Of a stretch of 64,000 bases of DNA, positions 17,786 to 26,644 are shown one piece after another (position 1 is the stretch's first letter; each line of letters opens with the position of its first letter). Under the pieces are notes generated by a model. That model saw only the letters and a program-made list of their open reading frames with translations, was not told the DNA's origin and searched no databases. Source of the stretch: Paenibacillus foliorum (GTDB lineage Bacteria > Bacillota > Bacilli > Paenibacillales > NBRC-103111); NCBI RefSeq assembly GCF_013141765.1, contig NZ_WHOD01000102.1, positions 62,001 through 126,000 of the forward strand. Reading direction: 5' to 3'. A program made the position numbers and the translations under genes.

Positions 17786-19783
17786 TTAGCTCACATAATC
17801 GCTATGAATAGTTATGGTTTCATGAATCTTGCCTTTCTCTGCCAGCCACTTGTCGGCATCCGGAATATCCATATACCGAAGCATACCCGGAATTATAAAG
17901 CTTAAGGAATCCGTCTCATCATAAAACGGCTCGCGTATCCACTCGCCTATACTGTTCATGCGATTTTCCAATTGAATGTGTTTGACACGATCATCTAGCA
18001 GCGCTGCCAATTCGGCATATATTCCATACCTTCCGCTGCCGTATAGCTTGATATCCGATGCATCGATAGTTTTCAGTGTCGATGCCAATTCAATCGCACG
18101 CAGCACATCGTACGTTCTCACTGCAGCCATACTATCATCAAGCCACATTAGCTCATCTGTATGCCGATCCATAATGCCAAACCGCTTAAACGGTTTATCG
18201 GTAGGTGAATTTAGGTGCGGAAGCAACGGCCCTATTCCTGTGGGATTAAGAACCATAGCTATCCGTCCGGCTGCGCAGGTTTTCTCGATCCATTTGGAAT
18301 GAACCTCAAGCTGGCTGGAGCCTCCGTCCCACACCGCTATCGTCACTGGAAGCTTTTGTCCCCATAGCTTCGAATCAACGAATTGCAAGCAATGATTCAA
18401 TAGACCCGGCTGACTCCACCAAATATTGCGTATAATCCATAGGTCATTGATTTCCCCTCCACCAGACGGGCGAGGATTCAATTCGCATTCTTGCCTATTT
18501 CCAATGACGCGACTGCGCAGCCATTCGATCGCTTTGCTCTTGCGCTCAGCTTCGGGCAGTCCCTTGCGCAGCTGTTCATACTCGACCAGTCGATCTATAT
18601 TTTCCCTATGCGTGTTTTTGGCATCAGGGTATTCTCCAACGACCTGACCGCTTATAGTACACTTAAGCTGTTCGGCTGGAATCAGCTTAATATCCGAGTC
18701 CTTAACCTTCGGAGCTTCCGTGCAGCCGAGCAAATGCTTGGCAAAAAACTCAGCAGCGGCGCGGGCTAATGGCACAGAAAAGCGATGAACATTTTCATCC
18801 TCGAATATGTCCAATGCATCCCCTTGGCCGTACATCTCCCAAAACCTGCGGTTTACGGACACATTATGCCTTGGAGCTTCGATAGGAACAGAATCGTACG
18901 TGGTTGCTAGAACTCGCACAGCACGAGGAGCCATAGCAAGTAAGATATCTTCATGATCAAAGCCTAACGCGGAGAAGCCTGCCCATTTCTGCTCGGCATC
19001 CTGAGCTTTTCCTGTCATTAGGAAATAAGGACGATTCATAATAAAGCCGCCTGGCGCTGCTGCAGCAATTCGTTGATCATACATCATAACCAGCGCAGTT
19101 TGAGTCCCTCCACCGGAATGGCCTGTTACCCCAATTTTAAGAGGGTCTACCTCGGGACGCGTGCACAAATAGTCAATAGCCCGTACTGCATCATGCAGCA
19201 TATATCTGGCCAAACTGTCTCCAACAGGCATACATTGACGGCCTACATTCTCATGCTCAGTAACGCTTGTCATAGGAGCTTCCTTGGTAGCCGGATCATA
19301 AAATCCGAACCGTTCTCCTTGTCCTAACGGGTCCAGTGACATGACGATTAACCCGCTGTTCACCAAATAGTGGCAGGCAGTTTGATACTCATCACAATGC
19401 TTTGCCTGCTCCCTGTGTCCGCACAATAGCAGAACGGCTCCACGGGGCTCACTCATTCCGTCAGGCAAGTAAAGATTGCCAGTTGCGTAAACCTGCGGTC
19501 TCGGCTCAAAAATAATCTTCTCTACGCGAAAGCCGTTTCCTATTACCGTTCCCGTTATAACAGGGTTCATAGGCGTGCTCGAAGACGGCATCCCTCCGAT
19601 ACAGCTTTCAATTCCTTCACGAATTTCCTGCTGTCTCTGTTTGAGAGCTTTAATATCTTTAATAGTCGATCGAGCCTGCTCGCCTTTCTTCGCTGCCTGC
19701 ATTGCCAATTCATAGACCCACCTTGGTAGTTGACTTTTTACGTCAAAGTGGGCAATACCTACATTTTCAAATTTATCGTACAC
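17786..19783 (-). CDS. Two-domain alpha/beta-hydrolase, acetyl-xylan-esterase-like; second domain lacks Ser
   Basis: The protein has 665 residues and starts with GTG at 19783 (AAGGGGG upstream). Residues about 70-390 are an acetyl-esterase/dienelactone-hydrolase-type alpha/beta hydrolase: AVLLLCGHREQAK, LDPLGQGERFGFYDP, then the nucleophile elbow GVTGHSGGGTQTA and NVHRFSVPLARAA near the histidine end. Residues about 440-665 repeat the fold, but the elbow is LYGSGRYGIYA, with Gly where the nucleophilic Ser should be, so this half is probably non-catalytic. There is no signal peptide. It likely removes acetyl or methyl esters from imported pectic oligosaccharides, or opens a lactone. It is the second gene of the catabolic operon, 25 bp after the first. 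Confidence 0.75.
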   Translation of the reverse strand: MYDKFENVGIAHFDVKSQLPRWVYELAMQAAKKGEQARSTIKDIKALKQRQQEIREGIESCIGGMPSSSTPMNPVITGTVIGNGFRVEKIIFEPRPQVYATGNLYLPDGMSEPRGAVLLLCGHREQAKHCDEYQTACHYLVNSGLIVMSLDPLGQGERFGFYDPATKEAPMTSVTEHENVGRQCMPVGDSLARYMLHDAVRAIDYLCTRPEVDPLKIGVTGHSGGGTQTALVMMYDQRIAAAAPGGFIMNRPYFLMTGKAQDAEQKWAGFSALGFDHEDILLAMAPRAVRVLATTYDSVPIEAPRHNVSVNRRFWEMYGQGDALDIFEDENVHRFSVPLARAAAEFFAKHLLGCTEAPKVKDSDIKLIPAEQLKCTISGQVVGEYPDAKNTHRENIDRLVEYEQLRKGLPEAERKSKAIEWLRSRVIGNRQECELNPRPSGGGEINDLWIIRNIWWSQPGLLNHCLQFVDSKLWGQKLPVTIAVWDGGSSQLEVHSKWIEKTCAAGRIAMVLNPTGIGPLLPHLNSPTDKPFKRFGIMDRHTDELMWLDDSMAAVRTYDVLRAIELASTLKTIDASDIKLYGSGRYGIYAELAALLDDRVKHIQLENRMNSIGEWIREPFYDETDSLSFIIPGMLRYMDIPDADKWLAEKGKIHETITIHSDYVS

Positions 19784-19808
19784 TCTATCAGTTTCCCCCT
19801 TAAATTCA

Positions 19809-21107
19809 TTAAACCCTGTTTGCTTTCGCTGAAATCAATAAGTCATGGATACGAATAGGTTGGTTGCTCTCTACTGACTTCCAGATTGCCTCACCAGTCA
19901 ATACAGAACGTGCGCCGGCTTCAGCACCTGCTAAGATGCTATAGGCTCGTCTTGGGTCCGCTCCAAGGAACAAATCCTCCAGCAGAAGTGGGTCTCCACC
20001 CCCATGCCCTCCAGCACGCGGTACCACATGGATCGTTTCCTTACCCCCGAATAAAGGAAAATAATCTATCGTTTGATCAGTGACATGCTGAGAAATTCGT
20101 TTGGACAATACTTCCTTAGTTTCAATTCTCCCCTTAGTACCGTTAATCGCCAGCCTATAGCCTTCATAAGGTAAAGAAAAATTAACGGAGTAAGTCATCA
20201 TCGCACCTTTATCATATTTCACTACAGCCGAGTAAGTATCTTCGATATCGATCTCCGAATCAAAAATACAGGAATCCGCTCTATAACCGGTGTATGCGCT
20301 AGGCTTGACCTCTATTCCCGTCAAATGATCGTCCTCAGGCGCTGTTTCTTTGCTTCTTGTAGACCATCTCATGAAATAGCTGCAATCCTGCTTCACCCGA
20401 CAGGTCCCGCAATATCTGCCATCTTCCTTGGCTGGATTCAGCTCGCCCTCCGAGCCGAAGTAATTCAGCGCACCGTATGCGAACGCTTCTACTGGCTTTT
20501 GATCGATCCACCAATTAACAAGATCAATATGATGAGTGCTTTTATGAACGGATAAGCCTCCAGAATGACTTCTTTTACGATTCCATCTCTTGAAATAACT
20601 CGCACCATGGTAAGTATCTAGATACCAGTTTAAATCAACCGAAGTAACCCTTCCGATTCTACCTTCAAGAATCAACTCCTTAATCCTCGTGTGTACCGGT
20701 GCATAACGGTAGTTAAATGCCACATATAATGTACCGCTGCTGTTGTTCTGCGCATCCAGCACTCTTTTGCAATCAGCCCCTGTCGTTACCATTGGCTTTT
20801 CCGATATAACATCCAGATTGTGCTCAAGCGCTTGTACGATATAATCGGCATGGGTATGATCCGCCCCAGCCACGATAACAACATCCGGCTTCGTCTCCCG
20901 GATCATCTGTTCGAATTGATCCGGCATATATACAGGTAACCCATTTAATGGCGGGAATTTTCTGAAGCAATTCGCAAATCTGCCTGGATCTGCATCCAAC
21001 AGCCCGACAACCTCACAATGAGTCTGGAATGTTTCGAGCATCGGCTTGATAAACATGCCGTTGGCCCTAGTGCTGACTCCACATACAACGTATTTTTTTC
21101 TAGCCAA
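19809..21107 (-). CDS. Gfo/Idh/MocA family oxidoreductase with CxxC insert
   Basis: The protein has 432 residues. TTG at 21107 is chosen because GGAGGG lies 7 bp upstream; the longer frame would put the ribosome site inside the gene. The Rossmann domain (KKYVVCGVSTRANGMFIKP, VVGLLDADPGRF) and the complete EKP motif (VISEKPMVTTG) are intact. A cysteine-rich insert (GRYCGTCRVKQDCSYF, about 238-250) lies in the substrate domain, as in some long Gfo/Idh/MocA proteins, and could bind metal. SGGLSVHKSTHHIDLVNWW holds the active-site His region. It is the first gene of the 11-gene operon and would oxidise or epimerise the sugar entering the RuBisCO-like protein/kinase pathway. Confidence 0.85.
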   Translation of the reverse strand: MARKKYVVCGVSTRANGMFIKPMLETFQTHCEVVGLLDADPGRFANCFRKFPPLNGLPVYMPDQFEQMIRETKPDVVIVAGADHTHADYIVQALEHNLDVISEKPMVTTGADCKRVLDAQNNSSGTLYVAFNYRYAPVHTRIKELILEGRIGRVTSVDLNWYLDTYHGASYFKRWNRKRSHSGGLSVHKSTHHIDLVNWWIDQKPVEAFAYGALNYFGSEGELNPAKEDGRYCGTCRVKQDCSYFMRWSTRSKETAPEDDHLTGIEVKPSAYTGYRADSCIFDSEIDIEDTYSAVVKYDKGAMMTYSVNFSLPYEGYRLAINGTKGRIETKEVLSKRISQHVTDQTIDYFPLFGGKETIHVVPRAGGHGGGDPLLLEDLFLGADPRRAYSILAGAEAGARSVLTGEAIWKSVESNQPIRIHDLLISAKANRV

Positions 21108-21177
21108 AGGGCAGCCCTCCAATCTTATATTAAGTATACAAAGAGGTTGGATTTGGGGAATTAGTAAATACGATCTG

Positions 21178-21185
21178 ATTATAGG
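21178..21185 (-). promoter_or_regulatory. CCTATAAT half-site upstream of the catabolic operon
   Basis: On the minus strand AACCTATAAT lies about 70 bases before the TTG start of the first operon gene and just after the preceding terminator. Only one half-site is visible, without the partner 22 bp away seen at the four full elements. TATACTTAATAT near 21140-21130 may hold the -10. Confidence 0.35.
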
Positions 21186-21217
21186 TTGATTCTACCGATT
21201 CCTTTGATACTTTATGC

Positions 21218-21257
21218 AAAAATACCCCTGTCGCCAAGATCCGACAGGGGTATTTTT
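21218..21257 (-). terminator. Strong rho-independent terminator
   Basis: A perfect 16-bp inverted repeat (21218-21233 and 21242-21257, loop 8) reads on the minus strand as AAAAATACCCCTGTCG, loop, then CGACAGGGGTATTTTT. It starts 22 bp after the stop codon of the SLH gene and separates it from the catabolic operon. The A/T flanks make it potentially bidirectional. Confidence 0.9.
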
Positions 21258-21279
21258 ACAATGAATAGTACAACTAAGA

Positions 21280-24200
21280 TTAATTTGTAATAGTAAAGAT
21301 AACTTCCGCCTTTTTATTAAAAGCAGACATTACAATTTTAAAGCTTTTCACATTGATTCTATCCAATTTATAGACACCGCTCTTAGGAAGGAAAACAAGC
21401 TTATAATCATCCGTCATATAAAATATATCCTTGTTAGCATCTGCAGTACCTGCCGTATAAGTAACATCTGCAAGCTTAATCTGTGTTGAAAATGCTCCTA
21501 AGAACGGAGTGAGTCCTTGGACATTAGTAAAAGAACTACCAGTCCCTTTTGCCTCGTTAAAAAAACCTACATTGTTTTCATCGAGTACAGTTATTTTCCC
21601 AATAAGATCAGTGTGCCAAATGTATTGCCCATTAATATTAGCAACCTTAGCAGTTTGGGCATTTGATTTATTAAACTTCAATGGATTCCCAGCAAGTAGC
21701 GTTAATGTCGAGCTGAAAGTGGTGAATGTTTCATTCAGTACCCTTTGACCCTTCGGGGTATTTATAACAATAGTAGCTGCTGTTTTTCCAGTATTTACAC
21801 CGACTAATTTAGTTGGCAGAATATTTTTATTAGCTGCAACAATAGAAGGGTCAGCAATCTGGATGCTTGCAATAGACACTCCAACAGTTGCTGTCTCAAC
21901 TCCGTCTTTATTATTTGCTTTTATGTTCAATGGTTTAGTTAGAGGATCATTATTTTTAAAAATGTATTCAGTATCTGCTGCATCGGCCTTTTCTTTCTTT
22001 ATACTAGGCGTCTTTCCTTTGATTATACCTTGATTTATCAAGTATGTTCCAACAGCAAATAAATTTCTTTCCGTATCCAGATAGTAGGTCAAATCTTCAT
22101 CGAGTTCTGTGGCAGTATAGGATTGAACCTTAGTTGATAGTGAATTCACTTCCTTTTCAATTGCCCATTTGGTAATATCGGTTTGGCTCGAGTCCGGTAT
22201 AACCTTGATAAGGGAGCCCGTCAACTGGTAGCTGCCTAGCTTTTGGGCAGTAGCGGTTAATTTAACTGATCTAGTATTACCGTCGGAAGCCTTAACTCTA
22301 AGAGTAGGTGTGGCATCATTCAGTGCTTGTTTCGCATTGTTATTGAAGATACCTGTAAATGCTCCTGCATCACCCGATAATTTTTTCAATGTATAGAGTA
22401 TTTGATATTGATCGTCTGCCATATTATATTCTTCATTGTATTGATCTTTAACAGTAAATGCTGGAGATGTACTAGTAGTTTGAATGATTGTTCCCGTAAA
22501 CGCTGGTTCAAACTCTCTTTTTTCGAGAAGGATCGGCTCGCGTTTTTTCATAAGCGCATATTCAACGCTTGCTGTTTTGTTAATATCCGTCAAGGTAGCT
22601 TCAATAGTCGCTTTTCCTTCACCAGTTACCTCCATAATTCGAATATTTCCAGGATTGGACCCTCCTATCTCAATAGGACCTGATTCTCCTCCTATAGTGG
22701 AACCCAAGGTTATACGGCCGCTGCTCCTCACCTTTATGCCCCCAGCTTTGAAAAGCTCAACCCTTTCCTCAGCAGTAAGTTCGAACCCTTCCGCATCTCT
22801 TATCTCTAACTCAATTAGTTTCTCCTTATCTCCTTCGGCTAACACCGTCGAATATTCTTTAAAAGCAATACTTGCCGGAACTTTAGGTGTTGTGAGAGTA
22901 AAGTCTTGTGACGCTATCTGACCAGAACCTACGGCCATCAGCTTTAAGATTGATGACGTATCTTGTTTAAAATCAACAGACGCCTTAAGTTCAAGATCAA
23001 GGTTACCATCGTCATCATAATCAAAGAAAATATTTGTTTTGTCTTCATCGAATATTCGATCTCCATCATAAATTTTTACGATGCCCTCTTTTAGATCCTC
23101 TTCATTATCCATACGGTTTCCATACTGATCGTAAGCATTGAATGATAAGTATACAATGTTTCCAGGCCTTATATAATCTGTCTTTTCCTTATACATTACC
23201 TTCCCCAACTCAATCTTGGAGACAATAACACGGTCACCTACTATAAACGACTTACTTAAGTTAAGATTATTTTCTTTATCAAATATGGAGATAAAAATCC
23301 GGTTGTCTCTTTTTTCCTCGGTTAAATCCAGTCTAAATGCTTGCTTACCATGCACATTTTGCGGACTTCTTTTTGAACCAGCCGAAATTTGGAACCGGCC
23401 AGTAGATGCATCCGTTTGTTCGCCGTACTGATTAAGTTGTTTAAATTCAATAACAACCTTGCCCCGTGGCAGCGTTTCAGAAGCATTGACGAAATCCAAT
23501 TTCTTGATCTGCTCATCCTCTGCCTTAAATTCGGCTGTCTTTTTATCCAGCATAGCTTCATTTAAGCCTGATAATTCGACTGAGTAGTTCCCTTTTCTAA
23601 GCTTTGAGTCCAATACAATCGTAACGTTCTTATTATCTGCGGACCACTCCAGCTTTCCAGGTAATTCGCTGTTATTATCTTTAACAACTAGTTTAATACT
23701 CTGGGTTTTAAACGTATCCAGCATCTTGCTAAGAGTGACACCTATCTTCTTAGCACCAACAACTTTAGCTTCTGTGATCGATAATTTTGAATCATCCGTA
23801 ATTTCATCGTACAGCTTCTTCGCAACGTACATACCTTCTACAAGCATTCTTTTTGTTGCCTTACTGTCACCATTATAGTGAACATCTTCCAGATTCTTCA
23901 CCATTCCAAGCTGCAGCGCCAAAGTTACAAATCTGGCAAACGCTCTATTAACTTTATCTTCATTCATAAAGCTCACGTCTACAGTAGGTGTTACGTTTCT
24001 CACATCAGCTACTTTACCAATCGCATATACTAAATATCTCGCTAGATCCTCACGCGATACCGATTTATCATAATCAACAACACCGCCTGAAGAGTTAGTA
24101 AGGCCCAAAGATGAGAACCCTTCCACATAAGCAGGTTGTGTAAGCGCTTTACCCTCTGGTAAAGTTAAAACAGTCTTGGCAACCTTGACGAATTCTTCTC

Positions 24201-24591
24201 GTGTAATTGCGCTATTGACTCCAAACCACTTATCTCCTTCAGCCACAAGCGCCCCGGAACGGATAAGAACATTATATTGCTCTTGTACATCTTTAGGGAA
24301 TACTTTCAAATCATCATACGCTTCAGCTGTTTTGATCTCCTTTACCGGTTCAATCGGCGCTGCACTCGGTTCTACAACAACCGGTTTGTCAGCTCCCTCA
24401 GCTTTAGGAGGCTGGTCCACAACTACTTCTGTGCTTGAAGCTTCCACAGCCTTAGCAGGCTGATCCACGACTACTTCTGTACTTACAGCTTCAACTGCCG
24501 TGCCTTCCTCAGCCTCTTCAGCTTGAGCGAATGGAACCAGCATCATGGACAATAACATAAAGGATAATAGAATTGATACATATTTCTTCAT
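21280..24591 (-). CDS. Large SLH-domain S-layer/surface protein
   Basis: The protein has 1103 residues. ATG at 24591 (AGAAGGTG 6 bp upstream) is preferred to the GTG at 24600. A signal peptide (KKYVSILLSF, core, FAQAEE) precedes a Pro/Glu/Val-rich stretch with a tandem 16-residue repeat. Three divergent SLH motifs follow at about 85-290 (FPKDVQEQYNVLIRSGAL, ITREEFVKVAKTVL, VSREDLARYLVYAIGK, ATKRMLVEGMYVAKK), so the protein should bind pyruvylated wall polymer. The remaining 800 residues are Ig-like S-layer repeats (RGKVVIEFKQLNQYGEQTD, YKEKTDYIRPGNIVYLSFNAYDQYGN). No enzyme domain is visible. It has its own promoter (element C) and terminator. It may be an S-layer component or a scaffold that is exposed when the pectin regulon is on. 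Confidence 0.85.
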   Translation of the reverse strand: MKKYVSILLSFMLLSMMLVPFAQAEEAEEGTAVEAVSTEVVVDQPAKAVEASSTEVVVDQPPKAEGADKPVVVEPSAAPIEPVKEIKTAEAYDDLKVFPKDVQEQYNVLIRSGALVAEGDKWFGVNSAITREEFVKVAKTVLTLPEGKALTQPAYVEGFSSLGLTNSSGGVVDYDKSVSREDLARYLVYAIGKVADVRNVTPTVDVSFMNEDKVNRAFARFVTLALQLGMVKNLEDVHYNGDSKATKRMLVEGMYVAKKLYDEITDDSKLSITEAKVVGAKKIGVTLSKMLDTFKTQSIKLVVKDNNSELPGKLEWSADNKNVTIVLDSKLRKGNYSVELSGLNEAMLDKKTAEFKAEDEQIKKLDFVNASETLPRGKVVIEFKQLNQYGEQTDASTGRFQISAGSKRSPQNVHGKQAFRLDLTEEKRDNRIFISIFDKENNLNLSKSFIVGDRVIVSKIELGKVMYKEKTDYIRPGNIVYLSFNAYDQYGNRMDNEEDLKEGIVKIYDGDRIFDEDKTNIFFDYDDDGNLDLELKASVDFKQDTSSILKLMAVGSGQIASQDFTLTTPKVPASIAFKEYSTVLAEGDKEKLIELEIRDAEGFELTAEERVELFKAGGIKVRSSGRITLGSTIGGESGPIEIGGSNPGNIRIMEVTGEGKATIEATLTDINKTASVEYALMKKREPILLEKREFEPAFTGTIIQTTSTSPAFTVKDQYNEEYNMADDQYQILYTLKKLSGDAGAFTGIFNNNAKQALNDATPTLRVKASDGNTRSVKLTATAQKLGSYQLTGSLIKVIPDSSQTDITKWAIEKEVNSLSTKVQSYTATELDEDLTYYLDTERNLFAVGTYLINQGIIKGKTPSIKKEKADAADTEYIFKNNDPLTKPLNIKANNKDGVETATVGVSIASIQIADPSIVAANKNILPTKLVGVNTGKTAATIVINTPKGQRVLNETFTTFSSTLTLLAGNPLKFNKSNAQTAKVANINGQYIWHTDLIGKITVLDENNVGFFNEAKGTGSSFTNVQGLTPFLGAFSTQIKLADVTYTAGTADANKDIFYMTDDYKLVFLPKSGVYKLDRINVKSFKIVMSAFNKKAEVIFTITN
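24400..24495 (-). repeat. Tandem 48-bp repeat inside the SLH gene
   Basis: Two adjacent copies encode VEAVSTEVVVDQPAKA and VEASSTEVVVDQPPKA, just after the signal peptide. It is a flexible acidic/proline spacer before the SLH motifs. Confidence 0.75.
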
Positions 24592-24714
24592 TTGGCACAC
24601 CTTCTTTTTAATGGATTATTTACGCATACAATCTTTACATTACTCAAAACTGACCCACCATCCCTTTAACTTTGGTTCACTCTCCCTAGTATCCACTCCT
24701 CATCTTTCATTCAC

Positions 24715-24785
24715 TTCATCTTTGTATATCTAAAATATTACGAAAACGTGAACAAGATATAGGGGATTTAACCCTATTTTATAGG
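24715..24785 (-). promoter_or_regulatory. Composite promoter element C upstream of the SLH gene
   Basis: On the minus strand CCTATAAA starts at 24785 and CCTATAT at 24763, 22 bp apart, followed by TTTTCGTAATAT in register with elements A, D and E. A -10-like AAAGAT at about 24723-24718 would put the transcript start near 24711. Confidence 0.6.
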
Positions 24786-24848
24786 CATATTTTTTCTTCA
24801 ATATACTTTATTCCAAATATAATGCATCTTATTGTCAGTTTGTGTGAA

Positions 24849-24883
24849 CGGCTGTCTATCTTACATATCGGAATCGACAGCCG
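24849..24883 (-). terminator. Possible weak terminator hairpin after the GH127-like gene
   Basis: The 8-bp perfect stem CGGCTGTC / GACAGCCG has a 19-base loop and no run of T after it on the minus strand. It could stabilise the 3' end or be a weak terminator. Confidence 0.3.
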
Positions 24884-24894
24884 CTCCGAACCTA

Positions 24895-26628
24895 TTACCA
24901 ATAAAATTCTTTATCCAACCTACGGTATTGTCCATCCCTTAGAGGAGCTTTATCAAATATTTGACGATTATTATAAAACGGATGATGCATCCCCGCCGGA
25001 CTCAAATGAATCACATCGTCACCGCGCCACTTCGTTATGAATTCCTCGCCTACTGCCTTTTCAACTGTTTGGCGCTGGCTAAGCGGGAAGGTGATCGTAA
25101 TCTTCTCTCCCTCGCGCGCTTCTCCCAATACAAGAAAACGCTGCTTCACCCAAATGCTCGGGTCACTTCCCGCTTGAGTAATCACTGTATCCCCTTGCTC
25201 ACGACGAACCATTACCTTGGCGTAGCCCGCCCACTCCGGTATACGAACTAGCAGCCTTGGCACATTACGGTGAATATCCAGCTCTATGCGCCCTTCATGT
25301 GGCAGGTGGCTGCTCACATCAAGCCAGCGAGAACCGCGATTCAGTAAGAAATTCACGCTGACAGTTCCGTTCTCTTCCGTAATCGTATTGCTCCAGCCCA
25401 TGAAGAGACCGCGTGTGCCTGATCCGATGCAGCAGGTTTGCAAGTCACTTGTATGCCCGCGTCCACCGTTCGAATCGCAGCAAAAATCATTAGGTGCGGA
25501 ATAACCGGCGAATGCTCCGCGTGTCCGCTCAGCAACCTTGAAAAATGATTTCAACCCGACATCATCCTGTTCCTTGCTATCCGAATCGACAACCCAATCC
25601 AAATTCAGCAGCTGCGATTCGGTCAAATGGTTGCGCAGGAACCGTTCCACAATGCCCCAGTATTCGGTGTAGCCACTTTGGGCTAAGGTGATGCCCGTAG
25701 ATATAAGATCTACCAGTGAGCAGGTCTCATGCTCAAACGCCTGGTCGTGAATATCTCCAGGGGTCCAACCGAACGAGGTGCACCAGGTCAATGCCCAATC
25801 ATAGCTCTTTTTAACAAAATGAATGATGGATGCATCCTTTGTAAACATCGCATAACGAGCTAGAGCATCAAGCGTCCCTATTCGTGTGTGAAAGTGTCCG
25901 CTACGGTAGGCAAGGGCATCGTTAAAGCTGCCGTCCGGGTTGAACACACCACTGCGATTAATAATCATGGATGTGAAATATTGACATAATTCAAGTGCAT
26001 CCGAATTGCCTGTTAGCTCATAATATTTTAAAAGCGGCATAATAAGTCGACCAGAAAAGGCTGCAGGGTCTGGAGCAAGCCTCAGTTGAACGGCATTGGC
26101 GGAAGGCCAACCATTTACCGTATATTCAGAGGCAGGATAATACCATACATCCCGCTCTTTAATCGCGATTCTTTTCAAAGCTGCCACATGCTTATCCGCA
26201 ACCTGCTTAATCTTGCGGTCTCCAGTCGACATATACCACGAGGTTAATGCAAGAATTACTGCACGTTGGTCAATTAAATTAGCTGTAGGCTCCCATGGTG
26301 CCTTCGGATTTTTCAAACGGTAGCTGAGACCGTCTTCCTTAAAGAAACCGAGAAAATTCTCCCGATATTTTGATTCTATATCACGGCCCTTTTCTTCTCC
26401 AGTCATATGTCTTGCCAAAATAAGCGCATCAATTAACCGACCGTGGCTGGAGCCATAATCCCAATCTCCATGTGTAAGGAACGCGGGCTGCTCCATTAAA
26501 TTCGCACCAAAAAATGGAATATACCCATGATCCTCATCAGCCATGCCAATGATGGCATCCAGTACATGTCTGGCTCTCTCCTCCAGAAGGAGGGTATCCG
26601 GAATTTGTTTCCTGTTATTTTCATTCAT
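24895..26628 (-). CDS. GH127-like (DUF1680) beta-L-arabinofuranosidase family enzyme
   Basis: The protein has 577 residues. ATG at 26628 is fixed by AAAGGAG, which overlaps the previous gene's stop codon; the frame open to 26691 would run into that gene. The fold is an (alpha/alpha)6 barrel with a C-terminal beta-sandwich (VPRLLVRIPEWAGYAKVMVR). The GHETC-like motif EHETCSLVD (E301, C303) and the double cysteine in LQTCCIGSG (C399, C400) match the zinc-binding Glu/Cys set of GH127 beta-L-arabinofuranosidase, in which the second Cys of the pair acts as nucleophile. An additional CC pair (C383, C384) is present. Beta-L-arabinofuranose occurs in rhamnogalacturonan II and in extensin. There is no signal peptide. 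It is the last gene of the transcript that carries the ABC export module. Confidence 0.65.
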   Translation of the reverse strand: MNENNRKQIPDTLLLEERARHVLDAIIGMADEDHGYIPFFGANLMEQPAFLTHGDWDYGSSHGRLIDALILARHMTGEEKGRDIESKYRENFLGFFKEDGLSYRLKNPKAPWEPTANLIDQRAVILALTSWYMSTGDRKIKQVADKHVAALKRIAIKERDVWYYPASEYTVNGWPSANAVQLRLAPDPAAFSGRLIMPLLKYYELTGNSDALELCQYFTSMIINRSGVFNPDGSFNDALAYRSGHFHTRIGTLDALARYAMFTKDASIIHFVKKSYDWALTWCTSFGWTPGDIHDQAFEHETCSLVDLISTGITLAQSGYTEYWGIVERFLRNHLTESQLLNLDWVVDSDSKEQDDVGLKSFFKVAERTRGAFAGYSAPNDFCCDSNGGRGHTSDLQTCCIGSGTRGLFMGWSNTITEENGTVSVNFLLNRGSRWLDVSSHLPHEGRIELDIHRNVPRLLVRIPEWAGYAKVMVRREQGDTVITQAGSDPSIWVKQRFLVLGEAREGEKITITFPLSQRQTVEKAVGEEFITKWRGDDVIHLSPAGMHHPFYNNRQIFDKAPLRDGQYRRLDKEFYW

Positions 26629-26644
26629 AGTCTGTGATCTCCTT

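Larger units (their letters stand above)
24592..24894 (-). other. Intergenic region between GH127-like gene and SLH gene
   Basis: This stretch of about 300 bases holds no gene. On the minus strand it contains an 8-bp stem (24849-24856 / 24876-24883) after the GH127-like stop codon, then promoter element C (24715-24785), then an untranslated leader of about 120 bases ending in AGAAGGTG. Confidence 0.6.
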
